DNA from: an uncultured Pelagibacteraceae bacterium | Lineage (GTDB): Bacteria; Pseudomonadota; Alphaproteobacteria; Pelagibacterales; Pelagibacteraceae | Length of the DNA stretch: 64,000 nucleotides | Direction: 5' to 3' | NCBI GenBank assembly: GCA_902594675.1 | Contig: CACJNE010000003.1 | Span: forward strand, 1-64,000 | Position numbers and translations under genes: made by a program | The notes under the pieces: model-generated | Told to the model about the DNA's origin: nothing | The model's database searches: none | What the model saw: the letters and a program-made list of their open reading frames with translations, nothing else | Shown here: piece after piece, positions 1 to 10,698 of the stretch | Position numbering within the stretch: the first letter of the stretch is position 1 | Layout of the letters: every line of letters starts with the position of its first letter

Positions 1-240
1 TTGGTAATTTTCAAAAAAAATTACATTCTCTGCTCCTCTAGATAAACATTCAATTCCAAAAGATCCAGTTCCAGAAAATAAATCTAATACTTTTGAATTA
101 GTTATTTTTTTAGATACTTTATTTGAATGTTCTAAAATATTAAAAATAGATTCTCTAACGATATCTTTTAATGGTCTTGTTAATTTATCTAATGGATTTA
201 ATAATTTTTTTCCTTTGAGATCTCCTGATATAATTCTCAT
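1..240 (-). CDS. rsmD: 16S rRNA (guanine-N2)-methyltransferase RsmD, N-terminal part (runs off window start)
   Basis: Translation of the minus strand from ATG at 238-240: MRIISGDLKGKKLLNPLDKLTRPLKDIVRESIFNILEH...VLDLFSGTGSFGIECLSRGA; typical RsmD N-terminus and SAM motif. Not in the supplied ORF track because it is truncated. Confidence 0.9.
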   Translation of the reverse strand, partial: MRIISGDLKGKKLLNPLDKLTRPLKDIVRESIFNILEHSNKVSKKITNSKVLDLFSGTGSFGIECLSRGAENVIFFENYQ

Positions 241-1502
241 TTATCTATAATTCTAAAACCAATATCTTTTCTATAAAAACCATTTTTCCAATTTAAATTT
301 TCTATATCTTTAATCACATTCTCTCTCGAAACCTTTAAATCATCAGAAATACTAACAAAATTAAGTACTCTTCCTCCTGTTGAGCAAACTTTGTTGTTAA
401 TTAATTGAGTTCCAGCATGATAAACAAGGCTATTCTTATCATTTTTAATTTTATCTAAATTTGAAATTTCAATATTTTCTTTATAATTATCTGGATATCC
501 TTTTGCACACAGAACAACACAAATACTTTTTTTGTTTTTCCACTCTACTATACTATTTTCTAAATTTTCTTCACAGCAGGATAAAATTATTTCCAAAAGA
601 TCAGATTTTAATAAAGGTAAAATTGTTTGACACTCTGGATCTCCCATTCTTACATTAAACTCAACAAGATATGGATTATTATTTTTAATCATCAGGCCCA
701 CGTATAAAAATCCCTTGTATATTTCACCCATATCATTAATTGCTTTAAAAGTTGGTTTAATTATTTTTTCAATAATTTTAGTGTCTAACTCTTCATTTAT
801 AAGTCCAGATGGACAATACGCTCCCATTCCTCCTGTATTTTTACCATTATCACCCTCACCAACTCTTTTATGGTCTTGAGCAGTGTTAAATTTTTTAAAT
901 GTTTTTCCATCTGATATTACAAAGTAACTCATCTCCTCGCCTTGTAAAAATTCTTCAACAAGAACTTGATCAGCTTTACCAAATTTTCCATTAAAAATTT
1001 CTGCTACAGCATTTTTTGCACTTTCAGTGTTCTCGCAAATATAAACACCTTTACCTGCAGCTAAACCATCTGCTTTAATAACAATTGGTTTATTTGCCTT
1101 TTCTAAATATTCATTAGCATCTTCAATTGAGCCAAAAACACCAAATTGAGCAGTTGGTATTTCGTATTTTTCACATATTTTTTTTGTAAATATTTTTGAA
1201 CCCTCAAGCTGGGCAGAAACTTTGTTAGGTCCAAACACTTTAATACCTTTATTTGCAAGAAAGTCTACAATACCCTCAACGAGTGGTTTCTCTGGTCCAA
1301 CAATTACCAAACTTATATCATTTTCTTTGACAAATTTTTCTAATTTTTCAAAATCATAAATATCAAGGTTTACGTTTTCAGCAATTAAATTGGTTCCAGC
1401 ATTACCTGGCAAACAATACAATTTTTTAACTCTGGAAGATTTTGATATGTGATCTGCTAAAGCATGTTCTCTTCCACCATTTCCAAGAATTGCAATTTTC
1501 AT
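237..1502 (-). CDS. purD: phosphoribosylamine--glycine ligase
   Basis: ATP-grasp protein MKIAILGNGGREHALADHI...GGMGAYCP...VEFNVRMGDPECQ, canonical PurD. Confidence 0.97.
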   Translation of the reverse strand: MKIAILGNGGREHALADHISKSSRVKKLYCLPGNAGTNLIAENVNLDIYDFEKLEKFVKENDISLVIVGPEKPLVEGIVDFLANKGIKVFGPNKVSAQLEGSKIFTKKICEKYEIPTAQFGVFGSIEDANEYLEKANKPIVIKADGLAAGKGVYICENTESAKNAVAEIFNGKFGKADQVLVEEFLQGEEMSYFVISDGKTFKKFNTAQDHKRVGEGDNGKNTGGMGAYCPSGLINEELDTKIIEKIIKPTFKAINDMGEIYKGFLYVGLMIKNNNPYLVEFNVRMGDPECQTILPLLKSDLLEIILSCCEENLENSIVEWKNKKSICVVLCAKGYPDNYKENIEISNLDKIKNDKNSLVYHAGTQLINNKVCSTGGRVLNFVSISDDLKVSRENVIKDIENLNWKNGFYRKDIGFRIIDK

Positions 1503-1528
1503 ATTTTCAAATATATATCCTATAAATC

Positions 1529-1714
1529 ATGAACAAGTTAGCAAAATTAAAATATCTTCCAAATAATTTTGAACTTATTGAGGAAGGCGATTATGTGATT
1601 TGTGCAATTTCTGGAAAGAAAATTCCTTTAGAAAGTTTAAACTATTGGAATGTTGACGAACAAGAGGCTTATTATTCTTATGTTGAGGCCTCAATTAAAA
1701 AAGAAAAACAATAA
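1529..1714 (+). CDS. DUF2093-family small protein
   Basis: 61 aa with ISGKKIPLESLNYWNVDEQEAY, resembling DUF2093 of Alphaproteobacteria. Confidence 0.75.
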   Translation: MNKLAKLKYLPNNFELIEEGDYVICAISGKKIPLESLNYWNVDEQEAYYSYVEASIKKEKQ

Positions 1715-1722
1715 AGTATTAA

Positions 1723-2583
1723 CTATTTTTTCCATCTATTGTGTGTCCATATCCACTGGTCAGGATTTTTTAATATCATTTTTTCCAAAATTCTATTCAA
1801 ATGTATTGAAATTTCTTCCTGAGATTTTTCTGAATTAATTATAATAGGCTGGGAAACATACATTTTAAAAAAATATTTTCTAACTCTTTCAATATAAATT
1901 GGAACCAAGTCGCATTTATATTTTTTTATAATTTGTGCTGGTATAGTTGTAGTAGATGCTAAATCTCCAAAAAAGTTTATTTTAATACCTTCAGTAACCC
2001 TTTGATCAATCATTAATGCGATTGAGTTTCCTTTTTTAAGGTTTTCCAAAATTTGCCTGGTTCCGGATCTTCCTTTTTTAATCTGATTTTTACAAATAAA
2101 ATTAGATCTGATGTATTCCATACTTTTATTTAAAAAAATATTATTTAACGGTCTATATATTGCAGCTAAATTAATACCCGATTTCTCAATTTGCATAGCC
2201 ATTAATTCGAAATTATTAAAATGCCCGGAAATAAAAACGACTGGTTTCTCTTTCTTTTTTATTTTTTCTAAATTATCAATTCCATCAATTGAAATATATT
2301 TAGAGAGATTATTATTTCTAAAATCTTTTAAAAATGGATATTCTGCTAGAATTCTCCCGTAATTACCTAACACATTTTTTGCAAATTTATTTTTGGAAGT
2401 ATCAATTGAAATTTTAGATTTTTCAATATTCTGAATAATTGATTTTTTTGTTCTAAATATATTTCCAAACGTTCTGCCAATATAAAATCCAAAGTTGGAG
2501 GAAATTCTATATCCTAATAATTTGCAAAGTATAAAAAAAAGTCTTATCGCAATAAATTCAATAAAATATACTATTTTTTTCAT
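1723..2583 (-). CDS. lysophospholipid/lipid A acyltransferase (LpxL/HtrB family)
   Basis: FISGHFNNFE (HX4D/E-like motif) and MIDQRVTEG; adjacent to lpxK/waaA. Confidence 0.85.
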   Translation of the reverse strand: MKKIVYFIEFIAIRLFFILCKLLGYRISSNFGFYIGRTFGNIFRTKKSIIQNIEKSKISIDTSKNKFAKNVLGNYGRILAEYPFLKDFRNNNLSKYISIDGIDNLEKIKKKEKPVVFISGHFNNFELMAMQIEKSGINLAAIYRPLNNIFLNKSMEYIRSNFICKNQIKKGRSGTRQILENLKKGNSIALMIDQRVTEGIKINFFGDLASTTTIPAQIIKKYKCDLVPIYIERVRKYFFKMYVSQPIIINSEKSQEEISIHLNRILEKMILKNPDQWIWTHNRWKK

Positions 2584-3497
2584 AATCTTTCTTCAAGAAA
2601 CTTTCTAAATTTACTTAAATTATTTATATTTAATTTTATTTTAAGATGCTCAATATTTTTCTTATTTCGTATACTCAATCTCTTATAATCTTTTTCTGTG
2701 GTAATAATTTTTAATTTTTCAGAAAATGCAACTCGTTTGATTTCATCAATTTCTTTATTTTCAAAATTATGATGATCTGGATATACGAATTTCTTTGCAA
2801 TTTTGAAATTGTACTTTTTAAGTGTGTATTCAAATTCTTCAGGATTTCCTATTCCACAAAAATATAAATATTTTTTTTTTCTATCTAGTTTTTTAATATT
2901 TGTTGCAAGATAGTTTGAGCTAAAGATATGATTGTTATATTTTTTAAGCTTTGAAAAAAGTTTTTTATTATTTTTTTCACCATTTAAAAAAATTGCACTA
3001 TAATTTTCCAGTGTCGATAATTTTTCTCTTAATGGTCCAGCTGGCAATAATAGCCCATTTCCAATACCATAACTTGAATTAAAACAGGCAATAGAAATAT
3101 CATATTTTATAGTTTTTTGCTGTAATCCGTCATCTAGAATAGCAAGATTAAATTTTTTTGAATTTTCAGCTTTGATTAAACTTATTTTCCTATCAGTATG
3201 ACTTAAAAAGTCTCCTTGAGATGTAAGTAATTGTTTTTCATCATACTGATCAGAGTACTTTTTTTTAATAAATACAGTTCTGAATTTTTTATTTAAAATA
3301 TTATTTATTTCAATACACAGAGAAGTTTTTCCTGTTCCTCCAACATATATATTTCCTACACATATCGTTTTTATTTTATAATTTTTTTTTAAAAAGAAAT
3401 TTTTAAAAAAATTTACTATCAACGTTATTATTGAAATAGGAATTAAGGATAACGAAATCAAATTAATATTTCTCCAAAACAATGGTTTTCTGAACAT
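2580..3497 (-). CDS. lpxK: tetraacyldisaccharide 4'-kinase
   Basis: ICVGNIYVGGTGKTSL and LDDGLQQ; LPAGPLRE. Confidence 0.92.
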   Translation of the reverse strand: MFRKPLFWRNINLISLSLIPISIITLIVNFFKNFFLKKNYKIKTICVGNIYVGGTGKTSLCIEINNILNKKFRTVFIKKKYSDQYDEKQLLTSQGDFLSHTDRKISLIKAENSKKFNLAILDDGLQQKTIKYDISIACFNSSYGIGNGLLLPAGPLREKLSTLENYSAIFLNGEKNNKKLFSKLKKYNNHIFSSNYLATNIKKLDRKKKYLYFCGIGNPEEFEYTLKKYNFKIAKKFVYPDHHNFENKEIDEIKRVAFSEKLKIITTEKDYKRLSIRNKKNIEHLKIKLNINNLSKFRKFLEERL

Positions 3498-3500
3498 GAT

Positions 3501-4736
3501 TTAAATAAATTTTTTAATTTCTAAAATATTTTTATTTATTATTTTATCGCCTAAACAATTTAATCTGTGTTTTACTTTACCATTTCCTGAATAATTTATT
3601 TTCTTGAGAATAAGTCTTTTTATATCTTTAATTGCATTAATTTTGCTTGCTATTTTTAAATTTTCTAACGTCTGATAAACTTCTTTAAAATTATCAATAT
3701 AAGGACCGTATAAAATATAATTTCCTTCTCTTGCAGGTTCTAATGGGTTTTGTCCACCATGCATTACCAATGAGCCTCCCACAAAGGTTAATTTGGATAG
3801 TGAGTAAAATTTTGAGGCATCTCCATATGTATCCACGATATATATGTCACTATCCTTTTTTAAACTTTTAGATAACGTATGAAATTCAGAATTTAATCCA
3901 ATCTTTGATAATTCATCAATTATTTCAGTTTTTCTATCTATATGTCTAGGAATTATAATAGTAAGCAAATTATTGATCTTTGTTTTTAATTCTTTGTGAA
4001 CTTTGCCAATAAATAATTCCTCATTTTTATGTGTACTCGCAGCACACCAAATAGTTTTTTTTATAAATTTATTTTTTAATTTTGTATTATTGTAATTTGA
4101 TAAACTGGTACCATAAAATTTTATATTTCCTGCAATCTTAATATTTTTTGTACCAAGAATTTTTAAATATTTTTTAGTTTCGGTATTTTGGGGCAATGCT
4201 AAGTTTATTTTTTCAAATATATTTTTTGAAAAATTCGGGAAATATTTCCACCTATTAAATGATCTCTCAGTTATTCTTGCATTAAGAAGAATTAAAGGGA
4301 TTTTTCTTTTGTCTAAGTTATTATACATATTTGGCCAAATTTCAGAATCAACAAATATAGCTATTTTTGGTTTCCAATGATTAATAAACAACTTTGTAAA
4401 AATATTTAAATCAAATGGATAATATTGATGAATTGTTTTTTTAAATTTATATTTTGATAAAATATAAGATGAACTTGTTGTTGAGGAAGTAATTAAAATT
4501 TTTTTGATTTTATTATTTTTTTCAAATTTTTTAATTATTGGAATTATACTCAAAATTTCTCCAACGCTTGCACCATGAAACCAAACAGTTCCATTTATAT
4601 GGTTATTTTTTGAAAAAAGACAAAATTTTTCCCTAAATCTTTTTTTATCCTCTTTTCCTAGAAGAATTCTGATTATTAAGATAATTGGCGAAATTAATAA
4701 TATTATTAATAAAAAAATATTATAAATTAAAAACAT
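3501..4736 (-). CDS. waaA: 3-deoxy-D-manno-octulosonic acid transferase
   Basis: WFHGASVGE, TFVGGSLVMHGGQNPLEPA motifs of KdtA/WaaA. Confidence 0.93.
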   Translation of the reverse strand: MFLIYNIFLLIILLISPIILIIRILLGKEDKKRFREKFCLFSKNNHINGTVWFHGASVGEILSIIPIIKKFEKNNKIKKILITSSTTSSSYILSKYKFKKTIHQYYPFDLNIFTKLFINHWKPKIAIFVDSEIWPNMYNNLDKRKIPLILLNARITERSFNRWKYFPNFSKNIFEKINLALPQNTETKKYLKILGTKNIKIAGNIKFYGTSLSNYNNTKLKNKFIKKTIWCAASTHKNEELFIGKVHKELKTKINNLLTIIIPRHIDRKTEIIDELSKIGLNSEFHTLSKSLKKDSDIYIVDTYGDASKFYSLSKLTFVGGSLVMHGGQNPLEPAREGNYILYGPYIDNFKEVYQTLENLKIASKINAIKDIKRLILKKINYSGNGKVKHRLNCLGDKIINKNILEIKKFI

Positions 4737-6478
4737 TAGTTTTTGGATATTTGTTTATTATAAAAGTTTTTATAAATCTCAGATTTTTTTAAAAGTTCTG
4801 GATGACTTCCTGATTCCAAAACACATCCCTTATCCATCACATAAATTTTATCTGAATTTAGAATTGTTGACAGTCTGTGGGCTATAACTACGGTTGTCTT
4901 GTTTGAGGTTAGTTTATCAAGTGCTTTTTGAATTTTTTCTTCAGTTTCTGAGTCTAGTGAGGATGTAGCTTCATCTAAAAGAATAATTTTACTATTTTTT
5001 AAAAATGCTCTTGCGATTGACAGTCTTTGTTTTTCACCACCTGACAATCGAAGACCATTCTCTCCAATCATTGTTTGATATTTATTCTCTAACTTATCTA
5101 TAAAGTCTAAGCACATGGATTTTTCAGCAGCTTTATAAATTTCCTCTTCTGATGCATTTGGTTTTGCGTATTTAATATTATTAAATATTGTATCATCAAA
5201 TAGGGTTACATTTTGATCTACTATTGATATTTCTTTTCTCAGTGAAAATAAATTTACTTTTTTTATATTTTGACCATCAATTTCTAAAATTCCAGATTTT
5301 GGATCATAAATTCTTGGGATTAGATTTAATAAAGAAGACTTACCAGACCCACTTTGGCCAACTAAAGCTGTCATTTTCTTTCCATTAATTTTTATATTAA
5401 TATTTTTTAGCACTTTATTTTCTAAATTAGATGAATAGTTAAAATTAATATTTTTAAATTCTATATCTCCATTTTCAAAATTAAGCTTAGATTTCTCATT
5501 ATTAACATCAATAGAATTTTTAATATCAATAATGGGTAGGATTCTTTTCGCAGCTGATAAACCTTGCCCTATTCCAACATTTATAGTTGCAAGTGATTTT
5601 ACTGGTTGATAAGCCAACATCATTGCTGCCAAGAATGAAAAAAAATTATTTAAACTTAGTTGATCGTTCATTATTAATTTACCTGAGTAAAAAATTAATA
5701 TAGCAATCATAATTCCAGTAAGAATTTCCATTATAGGATTTGCCCTAAAGAAAACCGAGGCAATTTTAATTGATTTATTTTTTAAATCATTTACAAATTT
5801 TTCTGATCTTTCAAATTCGTAATTTTCTCTTTGAAATATTTTTATAATTTTATGATTTTTAAAAATGTCTAAAAGATATTTATTTAAATCACCTGATTTC
5901 TCTTGAGCTTGAGTAACTACTTTGCTAATTCTGTCTCCCAATTTTTTTGCAGTTATAGAAGCAAAAGGTATCATTATAATAGCAATTAAAGAAAGCCTCC
6001 AGTTTTGATAAAACATCACTGATAGTAGACCAATTAAAGTCAATCCATCCTTAAAAAGTGCTAAAAAAGAAGTGCTTAACATGCCCGTAATTTGTTGGAC
6101 ATCAAAATTTAAATTAGAAATATATTTACCTGTATGTTTATTTTCTATATATTCAGTGTCAGCTTTAATAAATGAGCTTAGCATGTCCATTTGAATTTGT
6201 TTTTTAACTTCCTCTGCTACCTTTATCATTAATACTTTGGCTATATAAAGTGAAATACCTTTTGTTGCGAAAGCCAAAACAATAAAGATAGGAATGATTA
6301 ATAGTAGACTCTGATCTCTGTTTAAAAAAATTTTATCAATAGCTGGATCTAATAACCAAGCCGTAGCAGATGTACTTGCTGCAACTAATATTGAAAAAAA
6401 AACAGCTAAAAAAATTTTATTTAAGAAATTTTTCGTATAATCTTTGTACAATCTTTTTAGTATTTCAATGTTTCTCAT
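4736..6478 (-). CDS. msbA: ABC transporter ATP-binding/permease, lipid A exporter MsbA-like
   Basis: N-terminal TM domain plus GQSGSGKSS, LSGGEKQR, ILLDEATSSLD; in a lipid A operon. Confidence 0.88.
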   Translation of the reverse strand: MRNIEILKRLYKDYTKNFLNKIFLAVFFSILVAASTSATAWLLDPAIDKIFLNRDQSLLLIIPIFIVLAFATKGISLYIAKVLMIKVAEEVKKQIQMDMLSSFIKADTEYIENKHTGKYISNLNFDVQQITGMLSTSFLALFKDGLTLIGLLSVMFYQNWRLSLIAIIMIPFASITAKKLGDRISKVVTQAQEKSGDLNKYLLDIFKNHKIIKIFQRENYEFERSEKFVNDLKNKSIKIASVFFRANPIMEILTGIMIAILIFYSGKLIMNDQLSLNNFFSFLAAMMLAYQPVKSLATINVGIGQGLSAAKRILPIIDIKNSIDVNNEKSKLNFENGDIEFKNINFNYSSNLENKVLKNINIKINGKKMTALVGQSGSGKSSLLNLIPRIYDPKSGILEIDGQNIKKVNLFSLRKEISIVDQNVTLFDDTIFNNIKYAKPNASEEEIYKAAEKSMCLDFIDKLENKYQTMIGENGLRLSGGEKQRLSIARAFLKNSKIILLDEATSSLDSETEEKIQKALDKLTSNKTTVVIAHRLSTILNSDKIYVMDKGCVLESGSHPELLKKSEIYKNFYNKQISKN

Positions 6479-7345
6479 TTAAATTATTTTCCCAATTAAA
6501 ATATTTATAAATATAATTAATCCTAGAAGATTGTTACTTTTAAATTTTTTTAGACACTGAAATGGATCAGCAACATTAAGATTTTTTGTTTGATATACTG
6601 TCAAATGCGAAAAAGTAATTATTAAAGTAATAAAATATAAAATTTTAAAATTCATCAAAATTCCAATTGTAATTAATGAAATAAAAAAAAATAAGTAACA
6701 TAAAGAAATAAATATTTTTGGGTTATTTTTAAATTTAATAGAGGTAGATTTGACTCCTATAATCTCATCATCTTTAATATCTTGATATCCATAAATTGTG
6801 TCGTAACCCAGTGTCCAAAATATGGCTCCGAGATAAAAAATTACTGGCACTAAATTTATGCTGTTATTTATAGATATCCAAGCGAGTACAAGGCCATAAT
6901 TAAATGTTATACCCAGAAATAATTGTGGCCAGTAAGTAAATCTTTTCATCAATGGATAAGTAAATGCCAATGGCATTGATAATAGTGCCATCAAAATGGT
7001 GAACCTATTAAAATTTATTAAGACTAAAAATGCTAGTCCACACAAAATAATAGAGTAAATCAATGCGAGTTTCACAGAAACTTTTCCTGATGCAATCGGT
7101 CTATTTTTTGTTCTTTCAACTTTTTTGTCAAAATTTTTATCTACTATGTCATTAACTATGCACCCAGCAGATCTCATTAGTATTGAACCCATAAAAAATA
7201 AAATAGAATAAAAATAAAATATTTCTAAACTAGAATTGAAATCATATCCAATAGCAAGACCCCAAAGACAAGGCCAAAATAAAAGCATATAACCTATCGG
7301 TCTATTTAATCTTGTAAGTTCAATGAATAATTTAATGTTATGCAT
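6479..7345 (-). CDS. ubiA: 4-hydroxybenzoate polyprenyltransferase
   Basis: RLNRPIGYMLLFWPCLWGL, NDIVDKNFDKKVERTKNRP motif. Confidence 0.93.
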   Translation of the reverse strand: MHNIKLFIELTRLNRPIGYMLLFWPCLWGLAIGYDFNSSLEIFYFYSILFFMGSILMRSAGCIVNDIVDKNFDKKVERTKNRPIASGKVSVKLALIYSIILCGLAFLVLINFNRFTILMALLSMPLAFTYPLMKRFTYWPQLFLGITFNYGLVLAWISINNSINLVPVIFYLGAIFWTLGYDTIYGYQDIKDDEIIGVKSTSIKFKNNPKIFISLCYLFFFISLITIGILMNFKILYFITLIITFSHLTVYQTKNLNVADPFQCLKKFKSNNLLGLIIFINILIGKII

Positions 7346-7388
7346 AATTATTTACTTGTAAATAGCAAAGCAGAGTTTCATAATCAAA

Positions 7389-7805
7389 TTGATTCGAATG
7401 AATATAGATTATACTGTAACTGCTTTAATGTTTCCCGCAATACCTCTCATAATGAGCGTTTATAGTAATAGGTTTCATACACTTAGTGGGCTTATTAGAA
7501 AAATTCATGATGAATATGTTTTTGAAAAACACACTCCACCTGAATGGAAAGATCAACTTATAAACTTAAATAGTAGAATTGGAGTATTAAAGTTTGCAAT
7601 TATGTCAGCGGCATTTGGTTTTCTGTTTAATATGCTTACAGTGTTTGCTCTTTATCTAGATAGTTTAATTATTGCAAGGGTAATTTTTGGATCATGCTGT
7701 TTATCTATGATGATTTCAATTATTTTTTTTATCAGAGAAATACAAATATCAGGTAAAGCTTTAAAACTTCATTTGTCAGATATGGATGTTCAGTTTAAGG
7801 AATAA
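7389..7805 (+). CDS. DUF2721-family membrane protein
   Basis: N-terminal PAIPLIMSVYSNRFHTLSGLIR and several TM helices, DUF2721-like. Confidence 0.7.
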   Translation: MIRMNIDYTVTALMFPAIPLIMSVYSNRFHTLSGLIRKIHDEYVFEKHTPPEWKDQLINLNSRIGVLKFAIMSAAFGFLFNMLTVFALYLDSLIIARVIFGSCCLSMMISIIFFIREIQISGKALKLHLSDMDVQFKE

Positions 7806-8766
7806 TTACAGCCGGACCTGTGATCTTTCTTCCCTCTAAGTCCTTGTGAGCTTGTACAGTATCTTCTAGTTTATATTTTTTATAAATTTCAATTTTTACA
7901 TTTCCTGATGAAATTTTTTTAAATAACATACTAGCTGCCTCATGTATTTCATCGCTATTAGTAAAATATTGATTCATTGCTGGCCTAACAAAATATATAC
8001 CTTTTGGTTGCAGAGATTTTGAGACAATTATAGGATCAAGTGCTCCAGATGCATTACCAAATGAAACCATGGTACCCCTTAATTTTAAACATTCAATTGA
8101 TTTGTCGTAAGTTGATTTACCTACACCATCATAAACAACAGAAACACCTTTACCATTTGTAAGTTCCATAACTTTTTTTGCAAAATCTTCCTTTGAATAA
8201 TTAATTACTTCGTCACATCCATACTTTTTTGCTATTTCTATTTTTTCCTTACTTCCAACTGTTCCAATAATTTTTAATCCTAAACTTTTTGCCCACTGAC
8301 AAAAGAATTGTCCAACACCTCCGGCTGCTGCGTGAAATAAAACTGTTTCTCCCTCTTTTGGAACATATGTTTTGTGTAATAAATAAAATGTTGTCATACC
8401 TTTTGTCATAGCACTCGATATAATTTCTAAATCAATGTTATCAGGAACTTTAACGATATTTTTTGCTGGGTAATTTCTGTGTGTTGAATAAGAGCCTAAT
8501 GGAGCTGCAGCATAAGCAACTTTATCTCCAACTGAAAAATTAGAAACATTTGAACCAATTTCTTTAATTATACCTGCCGCTTCCAATCCAATTCCTGTTG
8601 GTAATTGAAGAGGGTACAAACCTGATCTATGATAAGTATCTATGTAGTTCAATCCAATAGATACGTGTTCTATCTGAACCTCATCATCACTTGGTTTATC
8701 TAAAGTAATCTCTTCTAGCTTAAGAACTTCAGGACCACCTGTATTTGTTACTTTAATTGATTTCAT
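7795..8766 (-). CDS. quinone oxidoreductase (zinc-independent MDR family)
   Basis: GLNYIDTYHRSGLYPLQLPTGIGLEAAG, HAAAGGVGQFFCQWAK. Confidence 0.93.
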   Translation of the reverse strand: MKSIKVTNTGGPEVLKLEEITLDKPSDDEVQIEHVSIGLNYIDTYHRSGLYPLQLPTGIGLEAAGIIKEIGSNVSNFSVGDKVAYAAAPLGSYSTHRNYPAKNIVKVPDNIDLEIISSAMTKGMTTFYLLHKTYVPKEGETVLFHAAAGGVGQFFCQWAKSLGLKIIGTVGSKEKIEIAKKYGCDEVINYSKEDFAKKVMELTNGKGVSVVYDGVGKSTYDKSIECLKLRGTMVSFGNASGALDPIIVSKSLQPKGIYFVRPAMNQYFTNSDEIHEAASMLFKKISSGNVKIEIYKKYKLEDTVQAHKDLEGRKITGPAVIIP

Positions 8767-8782
8767 TTTTACAAAAATAATT

Positions 8783-9619
8783 TTATTTTACAAATGTACC
8801 TTTATGATAATCCTCAACTGCTTGCAAGATTTCTTGTTTAGTATTCATGACGAAAGGACCACCTCTCACAATTTGCTCGCCTATTGGTTTTCCAGCGATT
8901 AGAAGGAATTTAGCTTTTGTTGAGCCATAAACCTTAAGTTTCTGACCCATTTCTAAAAGAATTAGTTTTGAATTTTCAATTTTTTGGTGTTGTTGTTCCC
9001 CAATTTTTATTTCTCCTTGAATTAAATAAATAAATGAATTGTGAGTTGAAGGTAAATCAAAATTGAACTCTTTATCTTTATTTAATTCAATATCAAAATA
9101 AACAGGTTCAACATTATGTTTTTTTATAGGTCCTTCAGCTTCTCTATATTTACCAGCTATGACTTTGACTATTTTTTCTTCATCTAGGTGAGTTTGCATC
9201 TGATCAGCATCTATGTAGATGTAGCTAGGTTTACTCATTTTTAGTTTTGCTGGCATGTTTATCCATAATTGAAACCCATGTAACCTACCTTCTTTCATTG
9301 CAGGCATCTCAGAGTGAATTATTCCACTTCCTGTCTTCATCCATTGAACATCTCCTGCAGTCATTCTACCTTCACCACCTGTACTATCTTTGTGCTCAAA
9401 GTCTCCAGCCAACATATAAGTTACTGTTTCAATACCTCGATGAGGATGAGGCGGAAAACCAGCTATATAATCTTCACTATTTTCTGATCCGAATTCATCT
9501 AACATTAAAAATGGATCAAAGTAATTAGGCTCTACACCAATGCTTCTTTTTAATTTTACCCCAGCACCGTCAGATGCTGGTATAGGTTCGATAATTTGTT
9601 TAACTTCAATATTTGACAT
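8783..9619 (-). CDS. pirin family protein
   Basis: DPFLMLDEFG...GFPPHPHRGIETVTYMLAGDFEHKDSTGGEG...GSGIIHSEMP. Confidence 0.95.
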   Translation of the reverse strand: MSNIEVKQIIEPIPASDGAGVKLKRSIGVEPNYFDPFLMLDEFGSENSEDYIAGFPPHPHRGIETVTYMLAGDFEHKDSTGGEGRMTAGDVQWMKTGSGIIHSEMPAMKEGRLHGFQLWINMPAKLKMSKPSYIYIDADQMQTHLDEEKIVKVIAGKYREAEGPIKKHNVEPVYFDIELNKDKEFNFDLPSTHNSFIYLIQGEIKIGEQQHQKIENSKLILLEMGQKLKVYGSTKAKFLLIAGKPIGEQIVRGGPFVMNTKQEILQAVEDYHKGTFVK

Positions 9620-9626
9620 TTTATGT

Positions 9627-9998
9627 TTAGAATTTTTTATCTAAGCTAAAATCTTTAGTTCCATTTATGAAAATAAATAAAAATCCACCTGCTAAAGCTA
9701 TATTTTTCAAAAATGATCCAAGTTGCATTTGGTCAGAAAAATCGTTGTGAAATATTACAGCTGTTGCAATACAAAATAAACTTAATAAACCAGCTGATAT
9801 CTTTGCCTTATATCCTAGTATAATTAAGATTGGCCCAACTATCTCAAGTATTATTGCCGGTATAATCAAAATTCCAGGTACTCCAAAACTCTCCATCCAT
9901 TCAATAGTTCCATCATAATTACCAATTTTAAAAAAACCATTGAGAAGGAATAATGCTGAAATTAAAATTCTTGCGATGAGATCTAGAATATTTATCAT
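9627..9998 (-). CDS. DoxX family membrane protein
   Basis: LIARILISALFLLNGFFKIGNY...ILEIVGPILIILGYKAK. Confidence 0.88.
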   Translation of the reverse strand: MINILDLIARILISALFLLNGFFKIGNYDGTIEWMESFGVPGILIIPAIILEIVGPILIILGYKAKISAGLLSLFCIATAVIFHNDFSDQMQLGSFLKNIALAGGFLFIFINGTKDFSLDKKF

Positions 9999-10019
9999 GT
10001 TAATAAAGTAGTATCTTGC

Positions 10020-10682
10020 CTAAACAATATCAAGCAACTGTTTAAGATTATTTATTTCATATTTTGGTGTGTAATCTAAATTATCAAAAATTGCATTGTT
10101 TCTATTGACCCAAATTGCGTTAAAACCGTAATTGCCACCTCCAGAAACATCCCAAGTATTTGCGCTTAAAAAAGCAACTTCCTCCTCTTTAATGTTATAT
10201 TTTTTAATTGGCATATCGTAAACTTTTGAACTTGGTTTAAAAATACTTACTTCTTCTACAGACATAATATCATCAAAAATATCATTGAGATTATTTCTAT
10301 TCACTAATTTATCAAGAAGAGTAGGGGTGCCGTTTGAAAGTATTGACAGTTTATAATTTTTTTCTCTCAATAATTTCAGGGTTTCTTTTACCTCAGGGTA
10401 TGGAGATAAAATTTCGTAAAGATCCAATAATTCAGTTCTCATATCTGGATTAATATTGAAAACTTTCATTGATTTATCTAGGCTATCTTCTGTTACTTTC
10501 CAAAAATCTTTATGCCTGCTCATTAAACTTCTAAGCCAAGTGTATTCTAACTGAGTAGTCCTCCAATAATTTGAGAAATTTTCCCATTTAATACCAATTT
10601 TATCTTTACACTTTTCAGCTGCAGAATTTACGTCAAATAGAGTTCCATATGCATCGAAAATTATTGCTTTAATATTTTTCAT
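10020..10682 (-). CDS. haloacid dehalogenase, type II (HAD superfamily)
   Basis: IIFDAYGTLFDV, LSNGTPTLL, SANTWDVSGGGNYGF. Confidence 0.92.
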   Translation of the reverse strand: MKNIKAIIFDAYGTLFDVNSAAEKCKDKIGIKWENFSNYWRTTQLEYTWLRSLMSRHKDFWKVTEDSLDKSMKVFNINPDMRTELLDLYEILSPYPEVKETLKLLREKNYKLSILSNGTPTLLDKLVNRNNLNDIFDDIMSVEEVSIFKPSSKVYDMPIKKYNIKEEEVAFLSANTWDVSGGGNYGFNAIWVNRNNAIFDNLDYTPKYEINNLKQLLDIV

Positions 10683-10698
10683 AAATTACTTTCTTGAT